A stretch of DNA of 27,244 nucleotides, from contig JAFGBV010000115.1 in assembly GCA_016932955.1 (NCBI GenBank), forward strand, positions 1 through 27,244. Reading direction: 5' to 3'. The position numbers and the translations under genes are program-made. A model generated the notes under the pieces. It made no database searches, was not told where the DNA came from, and saw only the letters and a list, made by a program, of their open reading frames with translations. Source of the DNA: Anaerolineales bacterium. GTDB lineage: Bacteria > Chloroflexota > Anaerolineae > Anaerolineales > UBA4823. Below, piece by piece: positions 15,531-22,253 of this stretch (position 1 is the first letter of the stretch; each line of letters starts with the position of its first letter).

Positions 15531-16739
15531 TCAATCGCTGAGAAGGGCCAGGATTTTCTCCGCCTCCAGGGGCTGGTCGCGCCCTTGCCACAAGAGTGGT
15601 CGCCCTGGCAGCGAGCGCGCATCCCAAAAGATCTCCAGCTTGTTGCCGTCGGGGTCCTCAAAGCGCACCACCCAATGCACCATGCGGTCGATGGTGTTGA
15701 CGGGGATGCCTGCTTTGACGAGGGTTTGGTAGGCTTTGGCAAAAGATTGCTGGTCGGGCACTTCGAAGCGCACGCGGTGGATGCCCGGTGCCTCCCCCGA
15801 AGCCTGCGGTGCGCCTTTGCCCACGTTGCGCAGGTTGATCATGTGGTGCGGTGTGTTCGGGCCGCCATCCTGGCTGCCCAGGAAGGCATAGGCTTTGCCT
15901 GCCCGCTCCACCAGGCGCAGTCCGAGGAAGCGCGTGTAGAAGGCGATAGCGCGCTCCAGGTTGCGCACGCAGATCTGCACCCCGGCGATCTGCAGCCGGT
16001 ATTCTGCCGGCGTGGGAATGCCCATTACCCCGGCCTCGTCCAGGTGCTCTGTCAGCCAGCGGCAGGCCTCTTCGATGCATTCTGCCGAGAGGTAATGGCC
16101 CATGGCAAGCTCTTTGTAGTGCAGTTTGACAGGCAGCATGGAAAACTTGCTACTCGTCTCGCGCCCGTAATAAGGGGGGTAAGTGACGTCGCTGCGCCCG
16201 TGCATCAGCAGCAGCGGCAGCCCGCCAAGGGTCTCTGGGGGTGCAGCCAGGGATTGGAATTCGTTGAGCATCATCCCTGAGATGGCGACGACCCCGGCGA
16301 GCAACTGTGGCACGGTGACCAGCAGCCCCAGCGCCATCACCGCGCCCTGCCCAAACCCCAGCAGGTACACATGGCGCCGCCCGCTGTCATCTTCGCCTAC
16401 ACGGAACATGCGGACCGCCTCGTTGATGGTACGGGCAAGGATCTCGCGGCTGTGGGCTGCCTGCACCAGGTCGAGCGAAACACCTCCGATTGCCTGATTG
16501 AACCAGATATGCTTGCCGGGTGATTGGGTGAAGGGCGCCCGGAGGCTGAGTACCAAAAAGCGCTCGTCTACCTTGTCTACCAGCCCCATCAAATCTTTTT
16601 CGCTCCCGCTGATGGTGTGCAGCAAGATCAGCAGCGGCGGGCGGGCGATGCGGACACGCGGCAGCCGCAACTGGTAGGCAAGCGGCAGCGGCGGCTGCGT
16701 TTGAGGGGCGGGGGTAACCGGTCGGGTGTTTTCATCCAT
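15531..16739 (-). CDS. Fusion: alpha/beta-hydrolase (nucleophile lost) plus VOC domain
   Basis: The 402-residue product joins two domains. Residues 15-235 resemble phospholipase/carboxylesterase hydrolases: LLILLHTISGSEKDL, LSLRAPF, MHGRSD (Asp184) and GHYLSAECIEEACRWL (His215). The nucleophile elbow reads GFGQG at 128-132, so the expected Ser is Gly130 (codon GGG at 16350-16352). Residues 250-390 form a glyoxalase/VOC domain with CVRNLERAIAFYTRFLGL, HRVRFEVPD and FEDPDGNKLEIF. His and Glu ligands are visible, but the first metal-ligand position is Gln. The hydrolase half may bind rather than cleave. It is the first gene of the operon, and a promoter fits with almost no leader. Confidence 0.85.
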   Translation of the reverse strand: MDENTRPVTPAPQTQPPLPLAYQLRLPRVRIARPPLLILLHTISGSEKDLMGLVDKVDERFLVLSLRAPFTQSPGKHIWFNQAIGGVSLDLVQAAHSREILARTINEAVRMFRVGEDDSGRRHVYLLGFGQGAVMALGLLVTVPQLLAGVVAISGMMLNEFQSLAAPPETLGGLPLLLMHGRSDVTYPPYYGRETSSKFSMLPVKLHYKELAMGHYLSAECIEEACRWLTEHLDEAGVMGIPTPAEYRLQIAGVQICVRNLERAIAFYTRFLGLRLVERAGKAYAFLGSQDGGPNTPHHMINLRNVGKGAPQASGEAPGIHRVRFEVPDQQSFAKAYQTLVKAGIPVNTIDRMVHWVVRFEDPDGNKLEIFWDARSLPGRPLLWQGRDQPLEAEKILALLSD

Positions 16740-16745
16740 GATACT

Positions 16746-16774
16746 AATTTACATCATAACGGGCTGTAATGCAA
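16746..16774 (-). promoter_or_regulatory. Promoter of the six-gene operon, likely leaderless
   Basis: TTGCAT (16769-16774) and TAAATT (16746-16751) are separated by 17 bp on the minus strand. The expected start of transcription falls at about the ATG (16739), and there is no Shine-Dalgarno. A leaderless mRNA is the simplest interpretation. Confidence 0.55.
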
Positions 16775-16859
16775 GGATGGATTCTTTAAGGCAATCAGGT
16801 TGGCAAGATGTTCTTGATCGCTTGCTTGAGCAGTGCGTATTATCATCGATTTTGCATCT

Positions 16860-17384
16860 CTAAACTTTCTTCTTCAACTGACTGAGGCGGTGGAGCAGGT
16901 TTAGCATTGCAAAGATGTACAGCAGCATGAGCAGGAAGAGGCCGAAGGTGGCAATCTCGAAAAAAAGCCCGGTTCCCACTTGCCGGCTCAAATTGACCAT
17001 GGTGATGGTCAAGATCGGCAGAAAGACCGTCAGGAGGAGCATCATGCGGCTGTATTTCTGCGCCTTGGATGCGTTATCGCTGTAGATCTCCGGCGCCTCG
17101 CCATTGATTGAGGTTTTACGGAAATACTGCCAGCTACCATTCTCGCCCAGGTATTCCCAGCCTGCATCGTGGAAGATCTGCAAGTAATTGGCCTTATCCT
17201 TGGCTTGGGTGAAGAAGTCTAGCCGGTACACATCGTCGCGCGGGGCGCCTTGCTCGAGGGTGTAGAACCCCGGTGCGGTGACGGATTTGAAGTGCCAGCC
17301 GCTTTGCGCCATCTGGCGCAGCCACGCCTCCTCCTTTTCATCTTCCCATGCCCAGAACCAGTGAAATTTTTTCATGGTTGTCAT
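16860..17384 (-). CDS. DUF2812 membrane protein
   Basis: The 174-residue protein starts with KKFHWFWAWEDEKEEAWLRQ, the typical opening of DUF2812, followed by MAQSGWHFKSVTAPGFYTLE and DAGWEYLGENGSWQYFRK. Two C-terminal membrane helices are present (MMLLLTVFLPILTITMV and IATFGLFLLMLLYIFAML). DUF2812 proteins are commonly encoded next to PadR regulators, as here, and are thought to belong to envelope-stress responses; no mechanism is known to me. The start at 17384 is supported by GGAGG 5 nt upstream. It lies 19 nt after the PadR stop, so the two form an operon. Confidence 0.88.
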   Translation of the reverse strand: MTTMKKFHWFWAWEDEKEEAWLRQMAQSGWHFKSVTAPGFYTLEQGAPRDDVYRLDFFTQAKDKANYLQIFHDAGWEYLGENGSWQYFRKTSINGEAPEIYSDNASKAQKYSRMMLLLTVFLPILTITMVNLSRQVGTGLFFEIATFGLFLLMLLYIFAMLNLLHRLSQLKKKV

Positions 17385-17403
17385 TCTTTCCTCCACCTGG
17401 GCC

Positions 17404-17721
17404 TCACCAGCCCAGCGTCGTTGTGCCATTATTGACCAACAGTGCGCAGCGCCGGATGTGCTCTTTGAGCACCTTTTTACCGCGCTCGGTCAGCGTGTAT
17501 GTTTTGCGGCGCTCCACCTCCGCCACCTTCACGATCAGCCCTTCACTTTCCAGGGTGGAGAAGGCGCCGTAGAGGGTGCCTGGGCCCAGTTTCACCGTCC
17601 CGTCGCTGATCGCTTCCACCATTTGCATCACCCCGTAGCCGTGCAGCGGCTCTGCCAGCGCCAGCAGGATGTATGCGGTGCTTTCACTCAAAGGCAGGTA
17701 CTTTTCGAAGTCCGATTTCAT
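17404..17721 (-). CDS. PadR-family transcriptional repressor
   Basis: The 105-residue protein is a compact winged-helix regulator: LPLSESTAYILLALAEPLHG, GYGVMQMVEAISDG, the recognition region KLGPGTLYGAFSTLESEGLI, and the wing ERRKTYTLTERGKKVL. Such proteins bind palindromes and usually repress their own operon, releasing DNA on ligand binding. It begins with AAGGAG 6 nt before the ATG. Directly upstream lie two perfect 10-bp palindromes around a sigma70-type promoter, consistent with autorepression. Its target is very likely the PadR-DUF2812 operon itself. Confidence 0.93.
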   Translation of the reverse strand: MKSDFEKYLPLSESTAYILLALAEPLHGYGVMQMVEAISDGTVKLGPGTLYGAFSTLESEGLIVKVAEVERRKTYTLTERGKKVLKEHIRRCALLVNNGTTTLGW

Positions 17722-17744
17722 GGCGCTCCTTCCGTATCGTTGTA

Positions 17745-17792
17745 CGTTATAACGTATAACGATATATTATCATACGATATATCGGTTGTCAA
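17745..17792 (-). promoter_or_regulatory. PadR operon promoter with two palindromic operators
   Basis: On the minus strand TTGACA (17787-17792) and TAATAT (17764-17769) are 17 bp apart. The perfect palindrome CGATATATCG (17775-17784) sits in the spacer, and a second, CGTTATAACG (17745-17754), lies near the expected transcription start. A further ACGATATAT half-site occurs between them. This placement would let a bound dimer block RNA polymerase. Confidence 0.75.
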
Positions 17793-17884
17793 TACATTTG
17801 GGGTGAAAAGTGGTGTCGATGGATCAATGGGCGATTTTGCCCGCCTGGCTCTATGATCGCTCCCGGATAGGCAGGGGCAGAGGG

Positions 17885-18979
17885 TCACCTTTCCAACAGG
17901 TGATCCTCGTAGATGCGCCGCACCGTCTCCTCGATCTGCGGCTCGCGCACTTCCAGGTCGAGGATGCGGTAGCGGCTGGAGATGCGTGCGATCAGCTCTG
18001 AGGCGGTGATCGCGCCGCGCTCGAAGGCGTAGGTGGCACGCGTGCCCTGAGACTCGTGCTCCACCACCTCTGCCCCCTCCACCTGGACACTCTCGTACGG
18101 CTGGGCAAAATCGACCACCAGCAGGCGCCTGCCGCCAAAGCGCTGGCGCAGCGTATCCAGCGCACCATCGTAGAGCAAGCGCCCGTGATCGATGATCATT
18201 ACCCGCTCGCAGAGTTTTTCTACGTCGGAGAGGTCGTGGGTGGTGAGGAGGACGGTCACCTGGCGCTGCTGGTTGATGTGGAGAATGAACTGGCGGATAC
18301 GCTCCTTGGCGACCACATCCAGCCCGATGGTCGGCTCATCGAGGAAGAGCAGTTGGGGGTCGTGCAGCAGGGCGGCGCAGAGGTCGGCGCGCATGCGCTG
18401 CCCCAGGGAGAGCGAGCGCACGGGGGTGTGCAGGAAGGTATCCATCTCCAAAATGCGGCGGAACTCGTCCAGGTTTTGGCGGAAGCGCCCTGGCGGTACG
18501 CGGTAGATATGCTGCAGCAGTTCGAGCGACTCGATCACCGGCAGGTCCCACCACAGCGTGGTGCGCTGCCCGAAGACCGCCCCAATGTGGGCGACGTAGC
18601 GCTGGCGGTTGCGCCAGGGGGTGAAGGTGAGGCCTGGCCCTGCCTGCAGCCTCACCGAGGCCTCGCCGCTGGTGGGCACCAGAAGCCCGGTGAGCATCTT
18701 AATCGTGGTCGATTTCCCGGCGCCGTTGGGGCCGAGGTAGCCGACGATCTCCCCCGGCGCGATGTGGAAGCTCACCTCGTCTACGGCGCGGATCACGTTT
18801 GCCTGGCGCGGGCCGGCGGTGGGCGGTGCAGCCTGATCTGCGCGGGCAACATCCACCGGGCGCGGGTTGTATGCGGGTCTTTGCATCAGGCGGCGCGTGT
18901 ATTGCGAGAAGACGCCCTGCGCCCTGCCCTGGCGGGGTGAGATCTTGAAATGCTTGCTGAGTCGTTCAACTGTGATCAT
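17885..18979 (-). CDS. ABC exporter ATPase, viologen/daunorubicin-exporter-like
   Basis: The 364-residue ATPase has Walker A GYLGPNGAGKSTT, a Q-loop VFGQRTTLWWDLP, the atypical but family-normal signature LSLGQRMRADL, Walker B LLFLDEPTIGLD and the switch His in LTTHDLSDVEKL. About 50 residues rich in Pro and Arg separate the first strand from the core. The 'GQRTTLWWDLP' form is typical of ATPases paired with DUF990 permeases, such as the cyanobacterial viologen exporter. It is the last gene of the operon, 114 nt after the permease stop and separated from it by a hairpin. Ribosome site GGAGAG lies about 10 nt upstream of the ATG. Confidence 0.9.
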   Translation of the reverse strand: MITVERLSKHFKISPRQGRAQGVFSQYTRRLMQRPAYNPRPVDVARADQAAPPTAGPRQANVIRAVDEVSFHIAPGEIVGYLGPNGAGKSTTIKMLTGLLVPTSGEASVRLQAGPGLTFTPWRNRQRYVAHIGAVFGQRTTLWWDLPVIESLELLQHIYRVPPGRFRQNLDEFRRILEMDTFLHTPVRSLSLGQRMRADLCAALLHDPQLLFLDEPTIGLDVVAKERIRQFILHINQQRQVTVLLTTHDLSDVEKLCERVMIIDHGRLLYDGALDTLRQRFGGRRLLVVDFAQPYESVQVEGAEVVEHESQGTRATYAFERGAITASELIARISSRYRILDLEVREPQIEETVRRIYEDHLLER

Positions 18980-19080
18980 ATCGATTTACTCTCCGCTGCC
19001 CGAACACAGAGGCGGGCAGGATTTTGGGAGTGGTGGGGTCAGTGATAACCCCAGAGCCCAGTTCAGGTGCCATGTGCTCG

Positions 19081-19109
19081 GAGCACGGGCAAATTACGTG
19101 CCCGTGCTC
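19081..19109 (-). repeat. Hairpin overlapping the permease stop codon
   Basis: GAGCACGGGCA (19081-19091) pairs perfectly with TGCCCGTGCTC (19099-19109) around a 7-nt loop that contains the TAA stop of the permease gene (19094-19096). There is no U-tract. A second weak pair, TGGGGT/ACCCCA, lies 30 nt further on. It sits between permease and ATPase and may set their expression ratio. Confidence 0.5.
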
Positions 19110-19912
19110 TGGTAGTGGCGCAGGCCAAAGCGCCAAAAGCCCAGCCCGATGAGCAAGATGCCCACGCCGACCAGGGGGGAAAGCAGGGGCGCGAAGGCAG
19201 GCATGCCCAGGGGATCGGGCTTGCCGAGGATATAGAGGGCGGGGTAATAATTCAAAAAGATCGCTGGGAGGATGTAGGTGAAGAAGTGGCGCATCCAGGC
19301 CGGGTAGATGGACATGGGGTAAGCCATCATTTCCGAGCCGCCGTAGGTGAAGATGTTGATCACCTCGATCGACTCCACCGTCCAGAAGGTGATCGTGGCG
19401 CCGATGATGAACAGCCCAGCGAAGAAGAAGAACAGGCTCACCAGCACCACTGGCAGCAGCAGTGCCTTGAGGGCGGTCCACTGGATATCTGCCATGTAGG
19501 TTGCCAGCACCAGGATGGCAGTTCCCTGCAGGATGCGTCCCCAGCGGCGCATCACGAATTCGGAGCCCAGCACCTGGAGGGTGATGCTCGCCGGGCGGAG
19601 CAAGAGCTGGTCCAGGCGCCCCAGGCGCACCTGGCGACCGAAATTTTGCGGGTCGAAGCCGCCGAAGACCAGGTCCATCCAGCCGAAAGACGCCTCCACC
19701 ATGCCGTACAGGAAAGCGATTTCGCCGAGTCGCCACCCGGCGATGCTGCCGAAGCGCTTGAAGACCAGCGCCAGCGTGCCAAAGCCGCTGGCAGTGACGA
19801 TGGCGGTGGCGAGGATATCCATGAGGAAGGCGGAGCGGTACTGCATCTGGCTGCGCACCTGTGCGGCGACCAGGCGCAGGTAGAGAGCGGCGTTATACGG
19901 CAGGGTCTTCAG
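19094..19912 (-). CDS. DUF990-type ABC permease, probable CTG start
   Basis: This membrane subunit belongs to the ABC2_membrane_6/DUF990 group, with six segments. Family-type motifs include FGGFDPQNFGRQVRLGRLDQ, LLLRPASITLQVLGSEF and PMSIYPAWMRHFFTYILP. The first standard start in frame is GTG at 19858, but this would remove an amphipathic N-terminus (LPYNAALYLRLVAAQVRS) that the family normally has. A consensus AGGAGG at 19920-19925 is spaced 7 nt from a CTG at 19912 (4 nt from an ATT at 19915). Initiation at CTG is therefore inferred, giving 272 residues. The upstream permease stop is 1 codon before, in the same frame. Confidence 0.82.
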   Translation of the reverse strand: MKTLPYNAALYLRLVAAQVRSQMQYRSAFLMDILATAIVTASGFGTLALVFKRFGSIAGWRLGEIAFLYGMVEASFGWMDLVFGGFDPQNFGRQVRLGRLDQLLLRPASITLQVLGSEFVMRRWGRILQGTAILVLATYMADIQWTALKALLLPVVLVSLFFFFAGLFIIGATITFWTVESIEVINIFTYGGSEMMAYPMSIYPAWMRHFFTYILPAIFLNYYPALYILGKPDPLGMPAFAPLLSPLVGVGILLIGLGFWRFGLRHYQSTGT

Positions 19913-19915
19913 AAT

Positions 19916-20719
19916 TTAGCCTCCTAGAATCTCCAGCCGCCGCACACCCATGCGCAGGACGACTTGCCCCGCGGCGATCAGCGCCAGCGCCCACAGGAGC
20001 TGGAAGCCGAGGGCCTGGAGCAGGGCGGGGCCTTGCAGAACGCCCAGGAAGACCTCATTCACGGTGTTCATCATGTGCGGGAAGGGGGTGAGGTTTGCCA
20101 GGGCGCTGAACCAGGGCGGGAAGAAGCGCAGGGGCATCATGAAGCCGGAGAGGAACCAACAAAAGACGAACACCATGCGAATGATTCCGGCGGCATTGGG
20201 CACCCAAAAGGATGACAGGTTAGCCAGGAAACGCCAGGAGAACGAGATCAGCCAGGCGAGGGCGAGGGTGATCGTAAAGGCCAGCCACTGGGCAATGCCG
20301 CGCGGGGTGACGATATCGAAAACCAGGGCGTAGCCAAGCATCAGGGGGATGCCGCGCAAGAGGAACTGGGCTGCCGCCCGCCCGGCATCTTGGGCGAGCC
20401 AGAAGCTGTAGTAGCGCATCGGCTTGAGCAGGTCGGTGGCGACGCTGCCGGTGTAGACGGTGTTCATCAGGTCGTACCAGCCGAAGAGGCTGAGGAAGCC
20501 GATGATGGCCTGGGTGAGGCCGGTGAAGGTGACTGCTGCCTGCACGGTGATGCCTGCCACCTGCTCCCGCCCGGCATAGAGGGCGACCAGTACGGCTGCC
20601 CGGAGCAGGCCGAAGAAGAAATTGGTCACCAGCCCGGCTATTGCTGCCGAGCGGTAGGCGACCTGGCGCTGAAAAGAACGCCGGCTCAATTCCCAGAACA
20701 AGCGCAGTTCATTACGCAG
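19916..20719 (-). CDS. DUF990-type ABC permease
   Basis: This is the partner permease of the gene that follows. Six membrane segments are evident. Conserved stretches are LSRRSFQRQVAYRSAAIAGL, WYDLMNTVYTGSVATDLLKP, FWLAQDAGRAAAQFLLRG and LSGFMMPLRFFPPW. TTG at 20701 is the only standard start, but it has no ribosome site. A CTG at 20719 lies 5 nt after GAGGTG (20725-20730) and restores the usual LRNELRLFWELSRR N-terminus, so I place the start there. It ends with TAA one codon before the next permease. Together with its neighbour and the ATPase it would form an exporter for toxic cations or drugs; the substrate is not shown. Confidence 0.85.
   Translation of the reverse strand: MRNELRLFWELSRRSFQRQVAYRSAAIAGLVTNFFFGLLRAAVLVALYAGREQVAGITVQAAVTFTGLTQAIIGFLSLFGWYDLMNTVYTGSVATDLLKPMRYYSFWLAQDAGRAAAQFLLRGIPLMLGYALVFDIVTPRGIAQWLAFTITLALAWLISFSWRFLANLSSFWVPNAAGIIRMVFVFCWFLSGFMMPLRFFPPWFSALANLTPFPHMMNTVNEVFLGVLQGPALLQALGFQLLWALALIAAGQVVLRMGVRRLEILGG
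19920..19925 (-). promoter_or_regulatory. Consensus ribosome binding site facing a CTG codon
   Basis: AGGAGG on the minus strand, inside the last codons of the upstream permease. The spacing is 7 nt to CTG (19912) and 4 nt to ATT (19915); no ATG, GTG or TTG lies in range in the right frame. It decides the start of the 19094-19912 permease. Confidence 0.6.
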
Positions 20720-20737
20720 GTTATCACCTCATCGGGT

Positions 20738-21142
20738 TCAGCGATTCCTGCCCCAGATCCACCCCGGCACGTAGAAGCCCAGGATGCTGCACAGGATGGC
20801 GATCAGAAAGAAGGGGGAGCCTGCCTCCAGCGCGCCTTCGATGAGCAGCTCCAGCAGCAGCGGCAGGAATGCGCCGATCACAGCGCCGATCCAGCGCGCC
20901 AGGAACATCTCCTTGATCGAAATCCAGCCCCGCATCAGCGCAAACCAGCCCCCGGCAAAGGTGCCGGTGGAAAAGCAAAGCCCCAAAAAGAGCACGAAAA
21001 CCAGCGGCTCGCTGTACTGGAAGTCGCCCACGTTGGGGAAGAGAACGGATAGGATGAAGGTTACTGCCTGGGTGAGGATGTATTGCACCACCAGGGCTAC
21101 CAGCCAGGTGAACACTTTGATGAAGGTGGTTCTATTCTCCAT
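20738..21142 (-). CDS. Small integral membrane protein
   Basis: The 134-residue protein has about four membrane segments (TWLVALVVQYILTQAVTFIL, LVFVLFLGLCFSTGTFAGGW, WIGAVIGAFLPLLLELLI and FFLIAILCSILGFYVPGWIW) and short charged ends. I do not recognise a family. A strong AAGGAGA site precedes the ATG by about 5 nt. It lies between a lipoprotein gene (43 nt upstream) and the exporter permeases (about 20 nt downstream), so it is probably part of the same transcript. An accessory role with the exporter is possible but unproved. Confidence 0.75.
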   Translation of the reverse strand: MENRTTFIKVFTWLVALVVQYILTQAVTFILSVLFPNVGDFQYSEPLVFVLFLGLCFSTGTFAGGWFALMRGWISIKEMFLARWIGAVIGAFLPLLLELLIEGALEAGSPFFLIAILCSILGFYVPGWIWGRNR

Positions 21143-21185
21143 GGTCTCTCCTTTTCCTTTTTAGCAGCCTGCCTGCAGCAGGAGA

Positions 21186-21803
21186 CTAAGGCCAGTTGTA
21201 GAACGGCTCTTCGTCGATCACGATGTAATCTTGCTGGATATCCCTGGTGAGGACGGCGTGCATCTCCCATTCCTTCTCGCGCCATTCCATATAACCCCAA
21301 ATCTCCTCGCCTGTATCGGGGTTGGTGCCGCCAAGATAGCCTTGCGGCCCGCCGCTGAAGGTGAGGTCGGCCCACTTTACCTCGGTGGTGGGGAAGGTGG
21401 TGCGCCCGAGGACCTCGGTCCTTTCGGCCTCCGACATGCCTTCTTGGAGCTCGGTCTTGATGCCGGTGATCGCATAAGGGGTGTAGGCTTTGTGGATGGT
21501 GGCTGTTTCATAGCCCGTTCCACCCAATTGGCCGATATCCCAAAAGCGCAGCACATAGCGCAGTTTGGCGTTGGCGCCATAGGCATAGGCGGGGTCGTCA
21601 AAATCGACCACGTTGCCGGCGGCGTCGACCACCACGTACGCATCGACGGGAGAGGTCTCGGCGGTGTACTGGCGGGGCGCTTCGGGCGTCCAGATTGGCT
21701 TTTCTTCGCCAAAATTGCAGGCCAGGGAGGCCAGCAAGAGCGCCGCTGCCGCCAGAACCAGCAGGGGGTTGATATGGGGTTTGCTGGGGTGTTGGGTGCG
21801 CAT
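21186..21803 (-). CDS. Putative lipoprotein of unknown function
   Basis: The 205-residue product has a lipoprotein signal peptide ending in LLLASLAC (Cys29). The rest looks globular, with VDAYVVVDAAGNVVDFDDPA, LRYVLRFWDIGQLG, a WADLTFSGGPQGYLGGTNPD segment and EIWGYMEWREKEWEMHAVLT. No family is recognised. GAGGAGA lies 5-6 nt before the ATG. The next gene, a membrane protein, follows after 43 nt, so it may open the exporter operon. It lacks the C-terminal LP tail found in the non-lipidated secreted proteins. Confidence 0.75.
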   Translation of the reverse strand: MRTQHPSKPHINPLLVLAAAALLLASLACNFGEEKPIWTPEAPRQYTAETSPVDAYVVVDAAGNVVDFDDPAYAYGANAKLRYVLRFWDIGQLGGTGYETATIHKAYTPYAITGIKTELQEGMSEAERTEVLGRTTFPTTEVKWADLTFSGGPQGYLGGTNPDTGEEIWGYMEWREKEWEMHAVLTRDIQQDYIVIDEEPFYNWP

Positions 21804-22198
21804 AAGGTCTCCTCTCGATCGGGTGGGGGGTGTGGTTTCAAAAATTAGTCAGCTTTGTTGGTTGCACTCAGGCTTTGGGGTGGTAGGTTTTGCAGGATTC
21901 TGTGCATCAGATCCTGCTCTGGGAATGATCCATGTGCCTGGCAAGTATCTTACCCTCAGGCTGCCCAAGCGTCAAGCGGGGAGAAAAAACTAAAGCATCC
22001 TCTTCAAGCGCCGGTATATGCGCCTGGCAAGGCCAGGCGGCGGCTCAGCGCTGGCTGGGCGGCGATCGCTCTCGGCGTGCTGCTTTACCTGGTGGTGCTG
22101 GGGTACCTTGTGTTGCTGCTGGTGATCAAAGCCGCTTACCAGAGGTCAGGGGGGTAGAGGCGGGGGGAATTCACAGGATGGGAAGGATGGATCGGGAA
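21804..22198. other. Mostly non-coding stretch with one doubtful small frame
   Basis: About 400 bases separate the lipoprotein gene from the transposase-linked repeats. An open plus-strand frame (21855-22157) ends in a plausible membrane helix, RRRLSAGWAAIALGVLLYLV followed by more hydrophobic residues and a basic tail. It lacks a credible start: the only ATG lies far upstream of the hydrophobic part, and the preceding residues look like non-coding sequence. I see no promoter or RNA gene here. A short membrane peptide remains possible. Confidence 0.3.
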
Positions 22199-22253
22199 GG
22201 GGCACGGCGGGTCTGTCCAGGATCGTCGCCGTTTCATCCCCCCGCCGTGCCCC
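22199..22253. repeat. REP-like palindrome at the 3' end of the transposase gene
   Basis: GGGGCACGGCGGG (22199-22211) pairs perfectly with CCCGCCGTGCCCC (22241-22253) around a 29-nt spacer. The same arms and a very similar spacer (CTGTCC...CGCCGTTTCA) occur inside the transposase gene at 22528-22678. The transposase stop codon TAG lies in its outer edge (22253-22255). Confidence 0.8.

Noticed and set aside
15417..16280. Plus-strand frame opposite the hydrolase/VOC gene
   Set aside because: It is a shadow caused by GC-rich codon structure; it crosses a real gene boundary and has no ribosome site.
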